From a bacterium (GTDB taxonomy: Bacteria; Planctomycetota; Planctomycetia; Gemmatales; Gemmataceae), in the NCBI GenBank assembly GCA_017308215.1, contig JAFKFQ010000259.1, forward strand, positions 1 to 55,213: a stretch of DNA of 55,213 nucleotides, in the 5' to 3' direction. The notes beneath the pieces are model-generated. The model ran no database searches. It worked only from the letters and a program-made list of their open reading frames with translations, and had not been told where the DNA came from. Of this stretch, positions 25,797-33,652 are shown in pieces (position 1 is the stretch's first letter; each line of letters opens with the position of its first letter). The translations under genes and the position numbers were made by a program.

Positions 25797-26843
25797 ATGC
25801 GACCGCGCACCTTACCGACCGTGCCTCGCGACGTCATTCCGGTGACGACCTACGAGAAGTTAGACCGGTACCTGGGCAAGTTCTCCGCGGGTGAGCTGGG
25901 GCTGGTCCTGTTGCTGGGGCGGCCCGGCACGGGCAAGAGCGAAAGCGTGAAGCGCGCCGTGTCCGTGCCCGCCGGCACAGCCGCTGACGCGCGCCGTCCG
26001 GGAGGCTCGCCGCTCTACGTCGAAGGCCACATGCAGCCCTTCGGCCTTTATCGCCAGCTGTGGGAGTTCCGGGACCGGCCGATCGTTCTCGACGACCTCG
26101 ACAGGCTTTACGCCGACCCCGACTGCGTACGCCTACTGAAGCCGCTGTGTAACACGGTCAGACAAAAAGGTCTTCACTGGCTCTCGAACCTTACTATGAA
26201 CGAGGGGCAACTCCCCCCGTCCTTCGTCACCTCCAGCAACGTCATTCTGATCGCCAACGAGTGGAAGAGCCTGAACCCCAACGTCCGAGCGCTGGAGGAC
26301 CGCGCCATCATCTTGCACTTCGACCCACCCAACGAGGAAGTGCACCGGAAGGTGCGTGAGTGGCTGGACGACCCGGAGGTGTACGCCTTCATCGGAGAAG
26401 TCATGGCCCTCGCGCCGGCCCTCTCGATGCGCCACTACTGCAAAGGGTCGCAACTCCGGCGTGCGGGCCTCGACGACTGGCGGACGAGTTTGCTCCGGAT
26501 GTTGATCGCCGACGCCCGCGAAGCGTGTGTGCTCGCAGTGCAACACGACCCGCGGTTCCAATCGGAGCGTGAGCGTGTCGAGGAGTTCATCGCCTCCACG
26601 CGTGCTCCCGGGCCACGTACTTTCGGCTCAAATCGCGGCTGGTTGCGCGACGGTGAGGGCCTTGGATGCGCTCAAGCTGAGGGCCGTGAGTGGAGAGAGG
26701 GACAGAGAAGACACTTGTGTCGCCGATCGCCACACGCACCAAGAGGGAGAGTGACGGCGGACGGCATGGCCGCCGCACTCACTTACAGGCCGACGAGCAG
26801 CCGCGCGGGCGAGCCACACGGGACGCTAGCCGCCCATCGCTGA
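25797..26843 (+). CDS. AAA-type ATPase, probably frameshifted near its end
   Basis: A P-loop ATPase: Walker A GRPGTGKS at residues 41-48, Walker B IVLDDLD at about 96-102, and a sensor-like SSNVILIANEW stretch near 150. The ATG at 25797 starts the conserved part. After about residue 271 the contiguous reading frame turns into low-quality Arg/Gly/His-rich sequence. Shifting frame at the CCCGGGCC run near 26607-26614 gives a sensible short end, ATYFRLKSRLVARR, with a stop at 26654-26656. The natural protein is therefore likely about 285 residues. It is 62 bp downstream of the HNH-repeat gene and probably belongs to the same operon. The last 187 bp of the listed interval may be noncoding. Confidence 0.7.
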   Translation: MRPRTLPTVPRDVIPVTTYEKLDRYLGKFSAGELGLVLLLGRPGTGKSESVKRAVSVPAGTAADARRPGGSPLYVEGHMQPFGLYRQLWEFRDRPIVLDDLDRLYADPDCVRLLKPLCNTVRQKGLHWLSNLTMNEGQLPPSFVTSSNVILIANEWKSLNPNVRALEDRAIILHFDPPNEEVHRKVREWLDDPEVYAFIGEVMALAPALSMRHYCKGSQLRRAGLDDWRTSLLRMLIADAREACVLAVQHDPRFQSERERVEEFIASTRAPGPRTFGSNRGWLRDGEGLGCAQAEGREWREGQRRHLCRRSPHAPRGRVTADGMAAALTYRPTSSRAGEPHGTLAAHR

Positions 26844-26879
26844 CGCCTGGCGGACACCAAGGGCCTCCGCATCCGGTAG

Positions 26880-27359
26880 TCACTTCTCTGCCCCTACCCG
26901 CCGAAGCTCGATCACGACGTCCGCTCCTTTTGGGTCGACGGCCTTCGGGCGGGGCTTGCCGGTCCAGTCCTTGCCCTTCCACTGTCCGACCACACAGCCC
27001 ACCCTCAGCCGGTCGCCGTCGAGTTCGTAGATGCCGAGCACGTCCGAGCCTGTCTTCTTCGCGTCATGCGAACGGTGGTCCCACACCTTCGGGGTCGTCG
27101 TCGGGTCGATCTCAAACGTGCCCGCCCACAGCTCCTTCGCGTCCTTGTCCTGGGCGGCGTAGGTGCCGTCCTTGTGAAACACTAGCCGGCGAGCGTCCTT
27201 CGTCACCCCGTCCGGCGTCACCGAGACGATCTCCCATGTACCGGTGAACGCCTTCAGTGCTTTCTCAACCTCGGCCTTCTTGGCATCAGCCTTGGGTTCG
27301 TCCGCGACGACCGCACTCGCGACGGCCACACACACCACGCTCAGCATGAACCGGTTCAT
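26880..27359 (-). CDS. TIGR03067-type exported protein
   Basis: A 159-residue protein with a signal peptide (MNRFMLSVVCVAVASAVVADE). The mature part begins with a charged helix and then the TIGR03067 core: FTGTWEIVSVTPDGV, LVFHKDGTYAAQD, TFEIDPTTTPK, ending with the RPKAVDPKGADVVIELRRV segment. The family is a lipocalin-like beta-sheet domain expanded in planctomycetes; no ligand is known. The ATG at 27359 has GAGGGG 6 bp upstream; an upstream in-frame start gives a non-signal extension and was not chosen. It lies 29 bp downstream of the SDR gene on the same strand and may share its transcript. Confidence 0.9.
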   Translation of the reverse strand: MNRFMLSVVCVAVASAVVADEPKADAKKAEVEKALKAFTGTWEIVSVTPDGVTKDARRLVFHKDGTYAAQDKDAKELWAGTFEIDPTTTPKVWDHRSHDAKKTGSDVLGIYELDGDRLRVGCVVGQWKGKDWTGKPRPKAVDPKGADVVIELRRVGAEK

Positions 27360-27388
27360 TTGTTCCCCTCGTGAGTGGTTGAAGTGAA

Positions 27389-28144
27389 TCACCGCAGCCC
27401 GCCGGAGGCGAGAATGACCTCGCCGGTCAGCCAGCCGGAGTCGTCCGAGGCGAGGAACGCAACAACTTTCGCGATGTCCGACGGTGTCCCGATGCGGCCG
27501 AGCGGGGTCAGGGCGACCAGTTGCTTCTCGAACTCGCTCCCCACCCCGTACAGGCCCGCGGCCTTGGTGCCCTCGCTCAGCGTGGCCCCGGGGTTGACGG
27601 AGTTGACCCGAATGTTCCGGGGGGCAAGCTCCTTGGCCAGCACGCCGGTGATGGCGTCCAGGGCACTCTTACACGCCGAATAGATCGAGTAGCCGGGCGC
27701 GAACATCCGGGACGCCGCGGAGCCGATGTTGATCACGCTCCCGCCGCCCGGCCCGAAGTGCCGGAGCGCGTCCCGGACGACCAGCAGCGGCCCGAGCACG
27801 TTCGTGTCGAACTCCCGGTGAAACTCGCCCTCGGTCACCGCCTCCAGCGGCATCGGCGTGTAGACGCCGGCGTTGTTCACCAGGACATCGAGTGCGCCGA
27901 ATCCTCGCGTGACCTCGGCCAGCATTCGGGCGACGTCGGCCGATCGGGACACATCCCCCTGGACCGCGACGGCCCGCCCGCCGGCCCGCGTGATCTCGCG
28001 GACCACGGACTCCGCGCCCGGCCGATCGGTGGCGTAGTTCACCCCGACCGCCGCCCCGGCCGCGGCCAGTTCCCGGGCGATGCCCGCCCCGATCCCCTTC
28101 GACGCCCCGGTCACCAGAGCCACTTTGTCTTGCAGTTTCGACAT
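27389..28144 (-). CDS. SDR family oxidoreductase
   Basis: A 251-residue classical short-chain dehydrogenase/reductase using NAD(P)H. Motifs: [12 protein letters not shown] (cofactor loop, residues 12-23), VQGDVSR (adenine pocket), NNAGVYTP, then the catalytic Ser in INIGSAAS and Tyr/Lys in IYSACKSAL, and [10 protein letters not shown]. It resembles 3-oxoacyl-ACP reductase-like or glucose dehydrogenase-like SDRs; the substrate is unknown. AAGGAGG lies 7 bp before the ATG. An ECF-type promoter (28168-28194), identical in layout to the one before the sigma gene, lies just upstream, so it is probably a target of that sigma factor. Confidence 0.94.
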   Translation of the reverse strand: MSKLQDKVALVTGASKGIGAGIARELAAAGAAVGVNYATDRPGAESVVREITRAGGRAVAVQGDVSRSADVARMLAEVTRGFGALDVLVNNAGVYTPMPLEAVTEGEFHREFDTNVLGPLLVVRDALRHFGPGGGSVINIGSAASRMFAPGYSIYSACKSALDAITGVLAKELAPRNIRVNSVNPGATLSEGTKAAGLYGVGSEFEKQLVALTPLGRIGTPSDIAKVVAFLASDDSGWLTGEVILASGGLR

Positions 28145-28167
28145 GGTTCGACCTCCTTGCACCCGTA

Positions 28168-28194
28168 GACACGAGGGGAGGCCAACTGTGACAA
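28168..28194 (-). promoter_or_regulatory. ECF-type promoter of the SDR gene
   Basis: On the minus strand, TTGTCACA (28187-28194), 13-nt spacer, CGTGTC (28168-28173), ending 23 nt before the SDR ATG. The same two boxes with the same 13-nt spacer occur at 29157-29183 before the sigma gene. The box TGTCACA matches, from memory, the -35 of ECF41-type promoters. Confidence 0.75.
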
Positions 28195-28211
28195 CGGCCG
28201 ATCGGATTGAC

Positions 28212-29093
28212 TCAGTCGAGGTGCAGCGTCGTGCGGACGTCCGGCCGGTCGAAGACCCGCCGGAGCCAGTCGGTCTGGTCACGCGGCTCGAGGAAGGGGT
28301 GATCGCGATAAACGGCCGCGTAATGGCGGTCGAGGACGTCCTCGATCTCGCGGACCGTGCCGGCCGCCTCCTCCCGGACCCGCCGGACGTGAAGCGGGAC
28401 GAAGAGCAGGTGGGCGGGATCGACGTGCCCGTGGTCGATGAACCCCTTCGTCTTCTTGGGGCACCGGCACGGGTTGTCCGCGTTCACCAGCCCGCACTGG
28501 CCGTGCATGAACTGGTACAGGTCGCGGCGGGCGCGTGCCAGACTCTGCCGGAAGTTGTCGGGCGACATCTCCAGGACGTCAGCGCCGACGGTGTCACTGA
28601 CGCCGAAGATCTCCCCGAGGGTGAAGACGAGCCGCTGCTTGCGGTCGAGGCACAGCAGCATCCCGGTCGTGCAACCGATCTTGGCCTCCTCGACCATCAG
28701 CGGCACGTCCACGGGGACGCTCTTCGGGTCGGGCAGGTCCAGATCGGGCGTGTCGTTGATGGCCGCCGCATAGGAGGCGAATGTCAGCGGCCGGAGTTCG
28801 CCGCCGCGGCGCTTCATGTTCAGCACGTGGTTCGCAGCGATCCGGTAGAGCCAGGTGCGGAACGCGCAGTCGCCCCCAAACGTGCTCAGCCGGGTGACGG
28901 CCTTGATGAGCACCTCCTGCGTCACCTCCTCGGCGTCCTGCGGGTGGAAGACCATGCGGACGGCGATGTTGTAGACCCACGCCTGGTGCCGCAGGATCAG
29001 CTTCTCCAGAGACTCACGACCGCCGCCCCGCGCCGATTCAACCAGAGCGAGGTCGTCCGATTCGTCGAGGGCTTCCGTGAACGGGTTGAACAT
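28212..29093 (-). CDS. ECF sigma factor with Cys-containing C-terminal extension
   Basis: A 293-residue sigma-70 family factor. Region 2 has [22 protein letters not shown] and [15 protein letters not shown]; region 4 covers about residues 150-195 with [19 protein letters not shown] and [17 protein letters not shown]. After region 4 comes [19 protein letters not shown] and then about 75 further residues with several His and Asp, which could bind metal and act as a built-in regulator since no anti-sigma gene is adjacent. The GGAGAG upstream of the ATG is a likely binding site. The gene appears to have an autoregulated promoter (29157-29183), shared in form with the downstream SDR gene. Confidence 0.93.
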   Translation of the reverse strand: MFNPFTEALDESDDLALVESARGGGRESLEKLILRHQAWVYNIAVRMVFHPQDAEEVTQEVLIKAVTRLSTFGGDCAFRTWLYRIAANHVLNMKRRGGELRPLTFASYAAAINDTPDLDLPDPKSVPVDVPLMVEEAKIGCTTGMLLCLDRKQRLVFTLGEIFGVSDTVGADVLEMSPDNFRQSLARARRDLYQFMHGQCGLVNADNPCRCPKKTKGFIDHGHVDPAHLLFVPLHVRRVREEAAGTVREIEDVLDRHYAAVYRDHPFLEPRDQTDWLRRVFDRPDVRTTLHLD

Positions 29094-29466
29094 GACTTCT
29101 CTCCCGGGTCAACGTCCCTCTCACCGACGCAAAGGCCGAATGGGGGCAGCGACTTTGACACGCGAAACGAGCCGATGTGACAAGTTCGGGTAAGCGATCT
29201 CTTCCCGACCTCTTGGTCGCAAACGGGCCGTCGTGCCGAGAGGAGTCTCGGATCTATCTTTTGCTTCGCGGCATCGGGTGAAGATGCAATCGCCACCGCC
29301 CTGAGCGGGGATCACTTCGCGAGGGTCGGCCGGGAGGATTCTGTACCCGGTAGTGTACCGTGCAGCCCCTGCACGAGGTGTGCAAGCTCAGCAAACGCCT
29401 TGAAAACAAGGCAATCCTACGGGCGAGGTATCAGCTGTATGAGCTTCTTTTCCCGATGCGTCAAAC
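29094..29466. other. Intergenic region between sigma gene and mnmE 3' end
   Basis: The 373-bp gap contains the ECF promoter at 29157-29183 and a small perfect hairpin GCCTTG-AAAA-CAAGGC at 29397-29412. A short plus-strand frame at 29360-29521 overlaps the mnmE end and is not supported. Confidence 0.45.
29157..29183 (-). promoter_or_regulatory. ECF-type promoter of the sigma factor gene
   Basis: On the minus strand, TTGTCACA (29176-29183), 13-nt spacer, CGTGTC (29157-29162), about 63 nt before the sigma ATG. It matches the promoter of the SDR gene at both boxes and in spacing, indicating autoregulation. Confidence 0.75.
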
Positions 29467-30801
29467 TCATTTTCCTATGCAGAAGCGCGAGAAGATGCGG
29501 TCGAGCAGGTCGTTGGTGTAGACCGCGCCGACCATCTCACCAAGCTGGCCGACGGCGTTGCGCACGGCCAGCGCTGTGAGCTCGGACGGGTCGTCGAGCG
29601 CGAGGTGGCGGTGGGCCGCCATTAGGTCGGTGGCGCAGGCGTCGAGATGGTGCCGGCAGCGGCTCTGGCTCGGCGCCAGCGGCGGACGGGCGAGTGCCGC
29701 TACACGCTCCTCAAGCATCGTCCGTAGCTCGTCCAAGCCGTTCGGGAGCCGCACAGACACCGGCACCGCGTCGTCGGCTCGGTCGTGCAGAAGGTCGATC
29801 TTCGTCCGCGCGCGGATGACCTCGCCGCCGACAGCTTCGCGCCCGAATTCGCTCTCGGGCTCAGCGCACCACACCACCACATCGGCGTGCTCGGCCTGTT
29901 CGGTGCCGAGGCGCTGGGCCTGCTCCTCGATGCCGTCCGCCGCCGCTGCGCGGCCCGCGGTGTCGATTAGTTCCACATCCACGCCGCCGAGTGTGAGGCT
30001 CGCCGTGAGGTAGTCGCGCGTGGTGCCGGCTTCGGGGCTGACGAGCGCCGCCGCATTCCCGACCAGCGCGTTGAACAGGCTGCTTTTCCCGGCGTTCGGC
30101 GCGCCCACGAGTGCGACCCGCACCGCCCGCCCGCTGACCGCACGGCCGTCGAGCTGGCGGCGCAGGTTCGCCAGCCGGGCCAGCGCCGCCGACACCCGCA
30201 GCATGGCTTCCGGCTTGCCGACGAACTCGATGTCCTCGTCGGCGAAGTCGAGCGCGGCTTCGAGATCGGCGAGCAGGTTGAGCAAGTCGTCCCGAACCTC
30301 GTGGAGCGGCTGCGTGACCCCGCCGGCGAGTTGCGCCAGCGCCGCCGTCAGGTCGGCGTCGGTGCCGGCGACGACGACCGCGTGAATGGCTTCCGCGCGC
30401 GGCAGGTCGAGTTTGCCGGCGAGGAACGCCCGCAGTGTGAACTCGCCGGGGCGAGCCGGACGTGACCCCGCGGTGAGCAGGTCGGCGACGAGCCGTTCGA
30501 TGAGCGGCGGTGAGCCGATGGTGTGAAGCTCGGCCACATCCTGCCCCGTGTAGGAGCGCGGGCCGGCGAAGATGTACAGGTCGGCGGGGACGGGCGAATG
30601 CACGCCGCTGAGCACGAGGCGGCCGGGGATGAGATGGCGGTCGGCGGGCGGGGGTCCGTCGGGCGTGAACACCGCCTCGACGACCGCCCGCGCCCCCGGA
30701 CCGCCGACGCGCACGACCGCCCGCGCCCCCGGACCGGGGGCCGACGACACGGCGATGATTGTGTCGTCCGGGTGCGGCGCGGCAGGAGCGGTGAGCGTCA
30801 T
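29467..30801 (-). CDS. mnmE: tRNA uridine-5-carboxymethylaminomethyl modification GTPase MnmE
   Basis: A 444-residue GTPase that works with MnmG to modify the wobble uridine of certain tRNAs. The N-terminal tetrahydrofolate-binding domain is seen (DTIIAVSSAPGPGARAVVRVGG, SYTGQDVAELHTIGS, GEFTLRAFLAGKLDLPRAEA). The G domain begins about residue 210 with the P-loop GAPNAGKSSLFNAL, then AGTTRDYL and DTAGR. The C-terminus is the family-typical F-C-I-G-K. The ATG at 30801 overlaps the stop of a tiny upstream ORF by 4 bases (ATGA). Length and motifs are complete. Confidence 0.95.
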   Translation of the reverse strand: MTLTAPAAPHPDDTIIAVSSAPGPGARAVVRVGGPGARAVVEAVFTPDGPPPADRHLIPGRLVLSGVHSPVPADLYIFAGPRSYTGQDVAELHTIGSPPLIERLVADLLTAGSRPARPGEFTLRAFLAGKLDLPRAEAIHAVVVAGTDADLTAALAQLAGGVTQPLHEVRDDLLNLLADLEAALDFADEDIEFVGKPEAMLRVSAALARLANLRRQLDGRAVSGRAVRVALVGAPNAGKSSLFNALVGNAAALVSPEAGTTRDYLTASLTLGGVDVELIDTAGRAAAADGIEEQAQRLGTEQAEHADVVVWCAEPESEFGREAVGGEVIRARTKIDLLHDRADDAVPVSVRLPNGLDELRTMLEERVAALARPPLAPSQSRCRHHLDACATDLMAAHRHLALDDPSELTALAVRNAVGQLGEMVGAVYTNDLLDRIFSRFCIGK

Positions 30802-30911
30802 ACAAGGCCGAACATGATGAGGACCGCCCCGGCGGCGCGGAGTGTGTCGGCGGCCAGCTGCGCCTGAACCACCCGGTCGAACGTGGCGACCGTGACCAGT
30901 CGAATTCCCAT
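30798..30911 (-). CDS. Tiny DUF2007-like ORF coupled to mnmE
   Basis: A 37-residue ORF starting MGIRLVTVATFDRVVQAQLA. The beginning matches the N-terminus of DUF2007-type putative signal-transducing proteins (L-V-T-V-A-T-F-D, then an A-x-L-A helix), but full members are about 70 residues, so this one is a half-domain or remnant. A GGTGGGG stretch 5 bp before the ATG is a good ribosome binding site, and the stop overlaps the mnmE start (ATGA). It may be a leader that couples translation of mnmE. Confidence 0.6.
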   Translation of the reverse strand: MGIRLVTVATFDRVVQAQLAADTLRAAGAVLIMFGLV

Positions 30912-30986
30912 GTTCGACCCCACCCGTGGTTCCCGATACACCGACATTATCCCCGCCCGCGCCGCCGTTGAACAGGAGCCGCACGG

Positions 30987-32501
30987 ATGACCGCCGCCGA
31001 CGCCTACGCCGACCTCGTCCGCCGGTCGAAGGAACTCGGGGTGCTCGGCTCCTGCGCCGGCGTCCTCGGGTGGGACCAGCAGACGTACATGCCGACGAAG
31101 GGCGCGGCGCTCCGCGGCGAGCAGATGGCGTTCCTCGCGGGCCTCGCGCACTCGAAGGCCACCGACCCGAAGGTCGGCGAGCTCCTCGCCGCGGTCGAGG
31201 GCTCGGAGTTGGTGCGCGACCCGGAAGCCGACGCGGCGGCGAACGTGCGCGAGCTGCGCCGCGCCTACGACCGCGCCACCAAGATTCCGGCGGCGCTCGT
31301 CGAGGAGCTCGCCCGCGTCACCACGGCGGCGCAGCAGGCGTGGCAGGAGGCGAAGGCGAAGAACGACTTCCCGGCCTTCCGCCCGCACCTGGAGAAGGTC
31401 GTGGCGCTGAAGCGCCAGGAGGCGCAGGCCGTCGGGTATACCGATCACCCGTACAACGCACTGCTCGACGAATACGAACCGGGGGCGACCGTCGCCGAGG
31501 TGCGCGAGGTGTTCGCCGGGCTCACCCGCGAGCTGGTTCCGCTCATCAAGGCCATCGGCGATAGCGGCAAGAAGCCGGACCGCTCGGTGCTCGAGCGCGA
31601 CTACCCGGTCGAGCGTCAGAAGGTGTTCGCGGAGGCCGCGGCGGTCGCGTTCGGGTTCGACTTCGCCGCCGGCCGGCTCGACACCACCGCCCACCCGTTC
31701 TGCTCGGGGTTCGGCCCCGGCGACTGCCGCATCACCACGCGCTACAACCCGCGCTTCTTCAGCGAGGCGTTCTTCGGCGTGCTGCACGAAACCGGCCACG
31801 CGCTGTACGAGCAAAACCTGCCCGCCGACCACTTCGGCACGCCGCTCGGCGCCGCGTGCTCGCTCGGCATCCACGAAAGCCAGTCGCGACTGTGGGAGAA
31901 CCAGGTCGGCCGTGGGAAGCCGTTCTGGGGGCACTTCTTCCCGCGCCTCCAGCAGACGTTCCCCGCCGCGCTCGCCGGCGTCGAGTTCGAGCGGTTCTAC
32001 TTCGCGGTGAACGAGGTGAAGCCGTCGTTCATCCGCGTCGAGGCCGACGAGGCGACGTACAACCTGCACGTCGCGCTGCGGTTCGAGCTGGAGTTGGCGC
32101 TGGTCAGCGGCGACCTGCCGGTCGCCGACCTCCCGGGGGCGTGGAACGAGCGATTCAAGGCGCTGCTCGGGCTCGACGTGCCGGACGATGCGCGAGGTTG
32201 TCTCCAGGACATCCACTGGAGCTTCGGCGGCATCGGCTACTTCCCGACCTATACGCTCGGGAACCTGTACGCGGCTCAGCTGATGACGGCCGCCCGCCGC
32301 GACCTCACCGGGCTCGACGACGACTTCCACCGCGGCGAGTTCGGCCGCCTCAAGTCGTGGCTGGGCGAGAAGATCCACCGCCACGGGCAGCGCTTCCGGG
32401 CGGGCGAGCTGTGCCGCCGGGCGACGGGCGAGGCGTTGTCGGCGCGGCACTTCGCATCGTACTTGAACGAAAAGTTCGGGCCGCTTTACGGCGTGTGCTA
32501 G
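30987..32501 (+). CDS. M32 family metallocarboxypeptidase
   Basis: A 504-residue zinc carboxypeptidase of the Taq/M32 family, which removes C-terminal residues from peptides in the cytoplasm. The zinc motif HETGH is at residues 267-271, and the downstream IHESQSRLWENQVGR segment supplies the third ligand and is diagnostic for M32. Other conserved blocks are VLGWDQQTYMP near residue 27, HPFCSGFGPGDCRITTRY before the zinc site, and IHWSFGGIGYFPTYTLGNLYA in the C-terminal part. AGGAG lies 9 bp before the ATG. The length is normal. It is divergent from the mnmE operon with a 75-bp gap. Confidence 0.95.
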   Translation: MTAADAYADLVRRSKELGVLGSCAGVLGWDQQTYMPTKGAALRGEQMAFLAGLAHSKATDPKVGELLAAVEGSELVRDPEADAAANVRELRRAYDRATKIPAALVEELARVTTAAQQAWQEAKAKNDFPAFRPHLEKVVALKRQEAQAVGYTDHPYNALLDEYEPGATVAEVREVFAGLTRELVPLIKAIGDSGKKPDRSVLERDYPVERQKVFAEAAAVAFGFDFAAGRLDTTAHPFCSGFGPGDCRITTRYNPRFFSEAFFGVLHETGHALYEQNLPADHFGTPLGAACSLGIHESQSRLWENQVGRGKPFWGHFFPRLQQTFPAALAGVEFERFYFAVNEVKPSFIRVEADEATYNLHVALRFELELALVSGDLPVADLPGAWNERFKALLGLDVPDDARGCLQDIHWSFGGIGYFPTYTLGNLYAAQLMTAARRDLTGLDDDFHRGEFGRLKSWLGEKIHRHGQRFRAGELCRRATGEALSARHFASYLNEKFGPLYGVC

Positions 32502-32579
32502 AGTCCCCCTAACCGGAAATCTCGTCCCACCCGCCGCCGCCGGCCGGTCGAGTGCCGGTCCTTCGCCCGCCGGCCCCGC

Positions 32580-33551
32580 ATGACCTCCCGCTCCCCCGCC
32601 CCGCCGATGTCGCCGACCGACATCACCGCCACCGTGTCCGCCCAGGCGTCCGACACACGCACCCACGGCTACGTCCAGCGCGAGATCCCCGCCGAGCCGG
32701 CCGACCCGAACGTGCCGCCGCCGCAGACCGGCGACGCGGTCGGCGCGTTCGTCCTCCAGGACAAGCTCGGCGAGGGCGTGTCGTGCCACGTCTACCGCGG
32801 CTGGGACGCCGCGCGCAGCAGCCCGGTGGCGCTGAAGATTCTGAACTGGGCGAACGTGTTCGACCGGACCGCGGCGATGAAGCAGCTGCGGACCGAGGCG
32901 CTGGCGCTGAGCCGGGTGAAGCACCCGCAGGTGATCCGGTTCATCGACTTCGCGTTCGACCCGCGCTGGCCGTACCTTGTCACCGAGTTCTTCGAGGGCC
33001 GCCCGCTCGGCGAACTCCTCCGGGCCGGCGGGGCGCTGCCGCCGGGGTGGGCGCTTTACCTCGTGTCGCAGATGGTGGACGCGCTCGGCGCCGTGTGGAC
33101 GGCCGGCGTCGTCCACCGTGACCTGAAGCCGGACAACATCCTAGTCGGGCCGAACGGGGTGGCCAAGCTCATCGACTTCGGGCTGGCGAAGGCCGAAGCG
33201 CTGCAGGCGGGCCGCGCCGACGGCACCCCGGAGCTCGCCGGTACGGCCGCGTACCTCGCCCCGGAGCAGGCGAAGGACGCGAGCGTGGTGGACCACCGGG
33301 CCGACATCTACTCGCTGGGTGTGACGCTGTACGAGGCACTGACCGGGAAGCTGCCGTTCGAGGGGAAGAACCGGGTACAGGTGATCTTCCAGCACCTGAG
33401 CACCCCGCCGGTCCCGCCGGCCCACCGCATCCCCGGCATCCCGCCGCTGGCGTCGGACCTGTGCTTGTGGATGCTGTCGAAGGATCCCGCCGACCGCCCG
33501 CAGAACTACAGCGAGCTCCGCCAAGCATTCGACACCGTCATCGGCCGCTAA
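32580..33551 (+). CDS. Ser/Thr protein kinase (Hanks type), soluble
   Basis: A 323-residue kinase. After a Pro/Ala-rich N-terminus (residues 1-50), the kinase domain shows LGEGVSCHVYRG (Gly loop), VALKIL (ATP Lys), VVHRDLKPDNILV (catalytic loop), LIDFGLAK (metal loop), GTAAYLAPEQAKD (activation segment end) and DIYSLGVTLYEALTGKLPF. The domain runs to the C-terminus, with no transmembrane or sensor domain, so it is probably cytosolic. All catalytic residues are present. A second possible start is the ATG at 32607. Targets are unknown. The 3' end converges on a membrane protein gene across a palindromic repeat. Confidence 0.95.
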   Translation: MTSRSPAPPMSPTDITATVSAQASDTRTHGYVQREIPAEPADPNVPPPQTGDAVGAFVLQDKLGEGVSCHVYRGWDAARSSPVALKILNWANVFDRTAAMKQLRTEALALSRVKHPQVIRFIDFAFDPRWPYLVTEFFEGRPLGELLRAGGALPPGWALYLVSQMVDALGAVWTAGVVHRDLKPDNILVGPNGVAKLIDFGLAKAEALQAGRADGTPELAGTAAYLAPEQAKDASVVDHRADIYSLGVTLYEALTGKLPFEGKNRVQVIFQHLSTPPVPPAHRIPGIPPLASDLCLWMLSKDPADRPQNYSELRQAFDTVIGR

Positions 33552-33560
33552 CCGGTTTCC

Positions 33561-33625
33561 GACCGGTGGGACCGGCGGGACGCCCCGCCGGTCTTTCGCA
33601 CGACCGGCGGGACGCCGGTCCCACC
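33561..33625. repeat. Palindromic repeat family 2, copy A; possible bidirectional terminator
   Basis: Outer arms GGTGGGACCGGC (33565-33576) and GCCGGTCCCACC (33614-33625) are perfect reverse complements. A nested ACCGGCGGG/CCCGCCGGT hairpin lies inside. It separates two convergent genes. A related copy is at 46280-46333. Confidence 0.75.
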
Positions 33626-33652
33626 TTCCCACTTCGCAACTCGTCGCCAGCC

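Noticed and set aside
29360..29521. 53-residue plus-strand ORF (GTG start) with fairly protein-like content
   Set aside because: It overlaps the end of mnmE on the opposite strand, has no ribosome site, and matches nothing I recognise.
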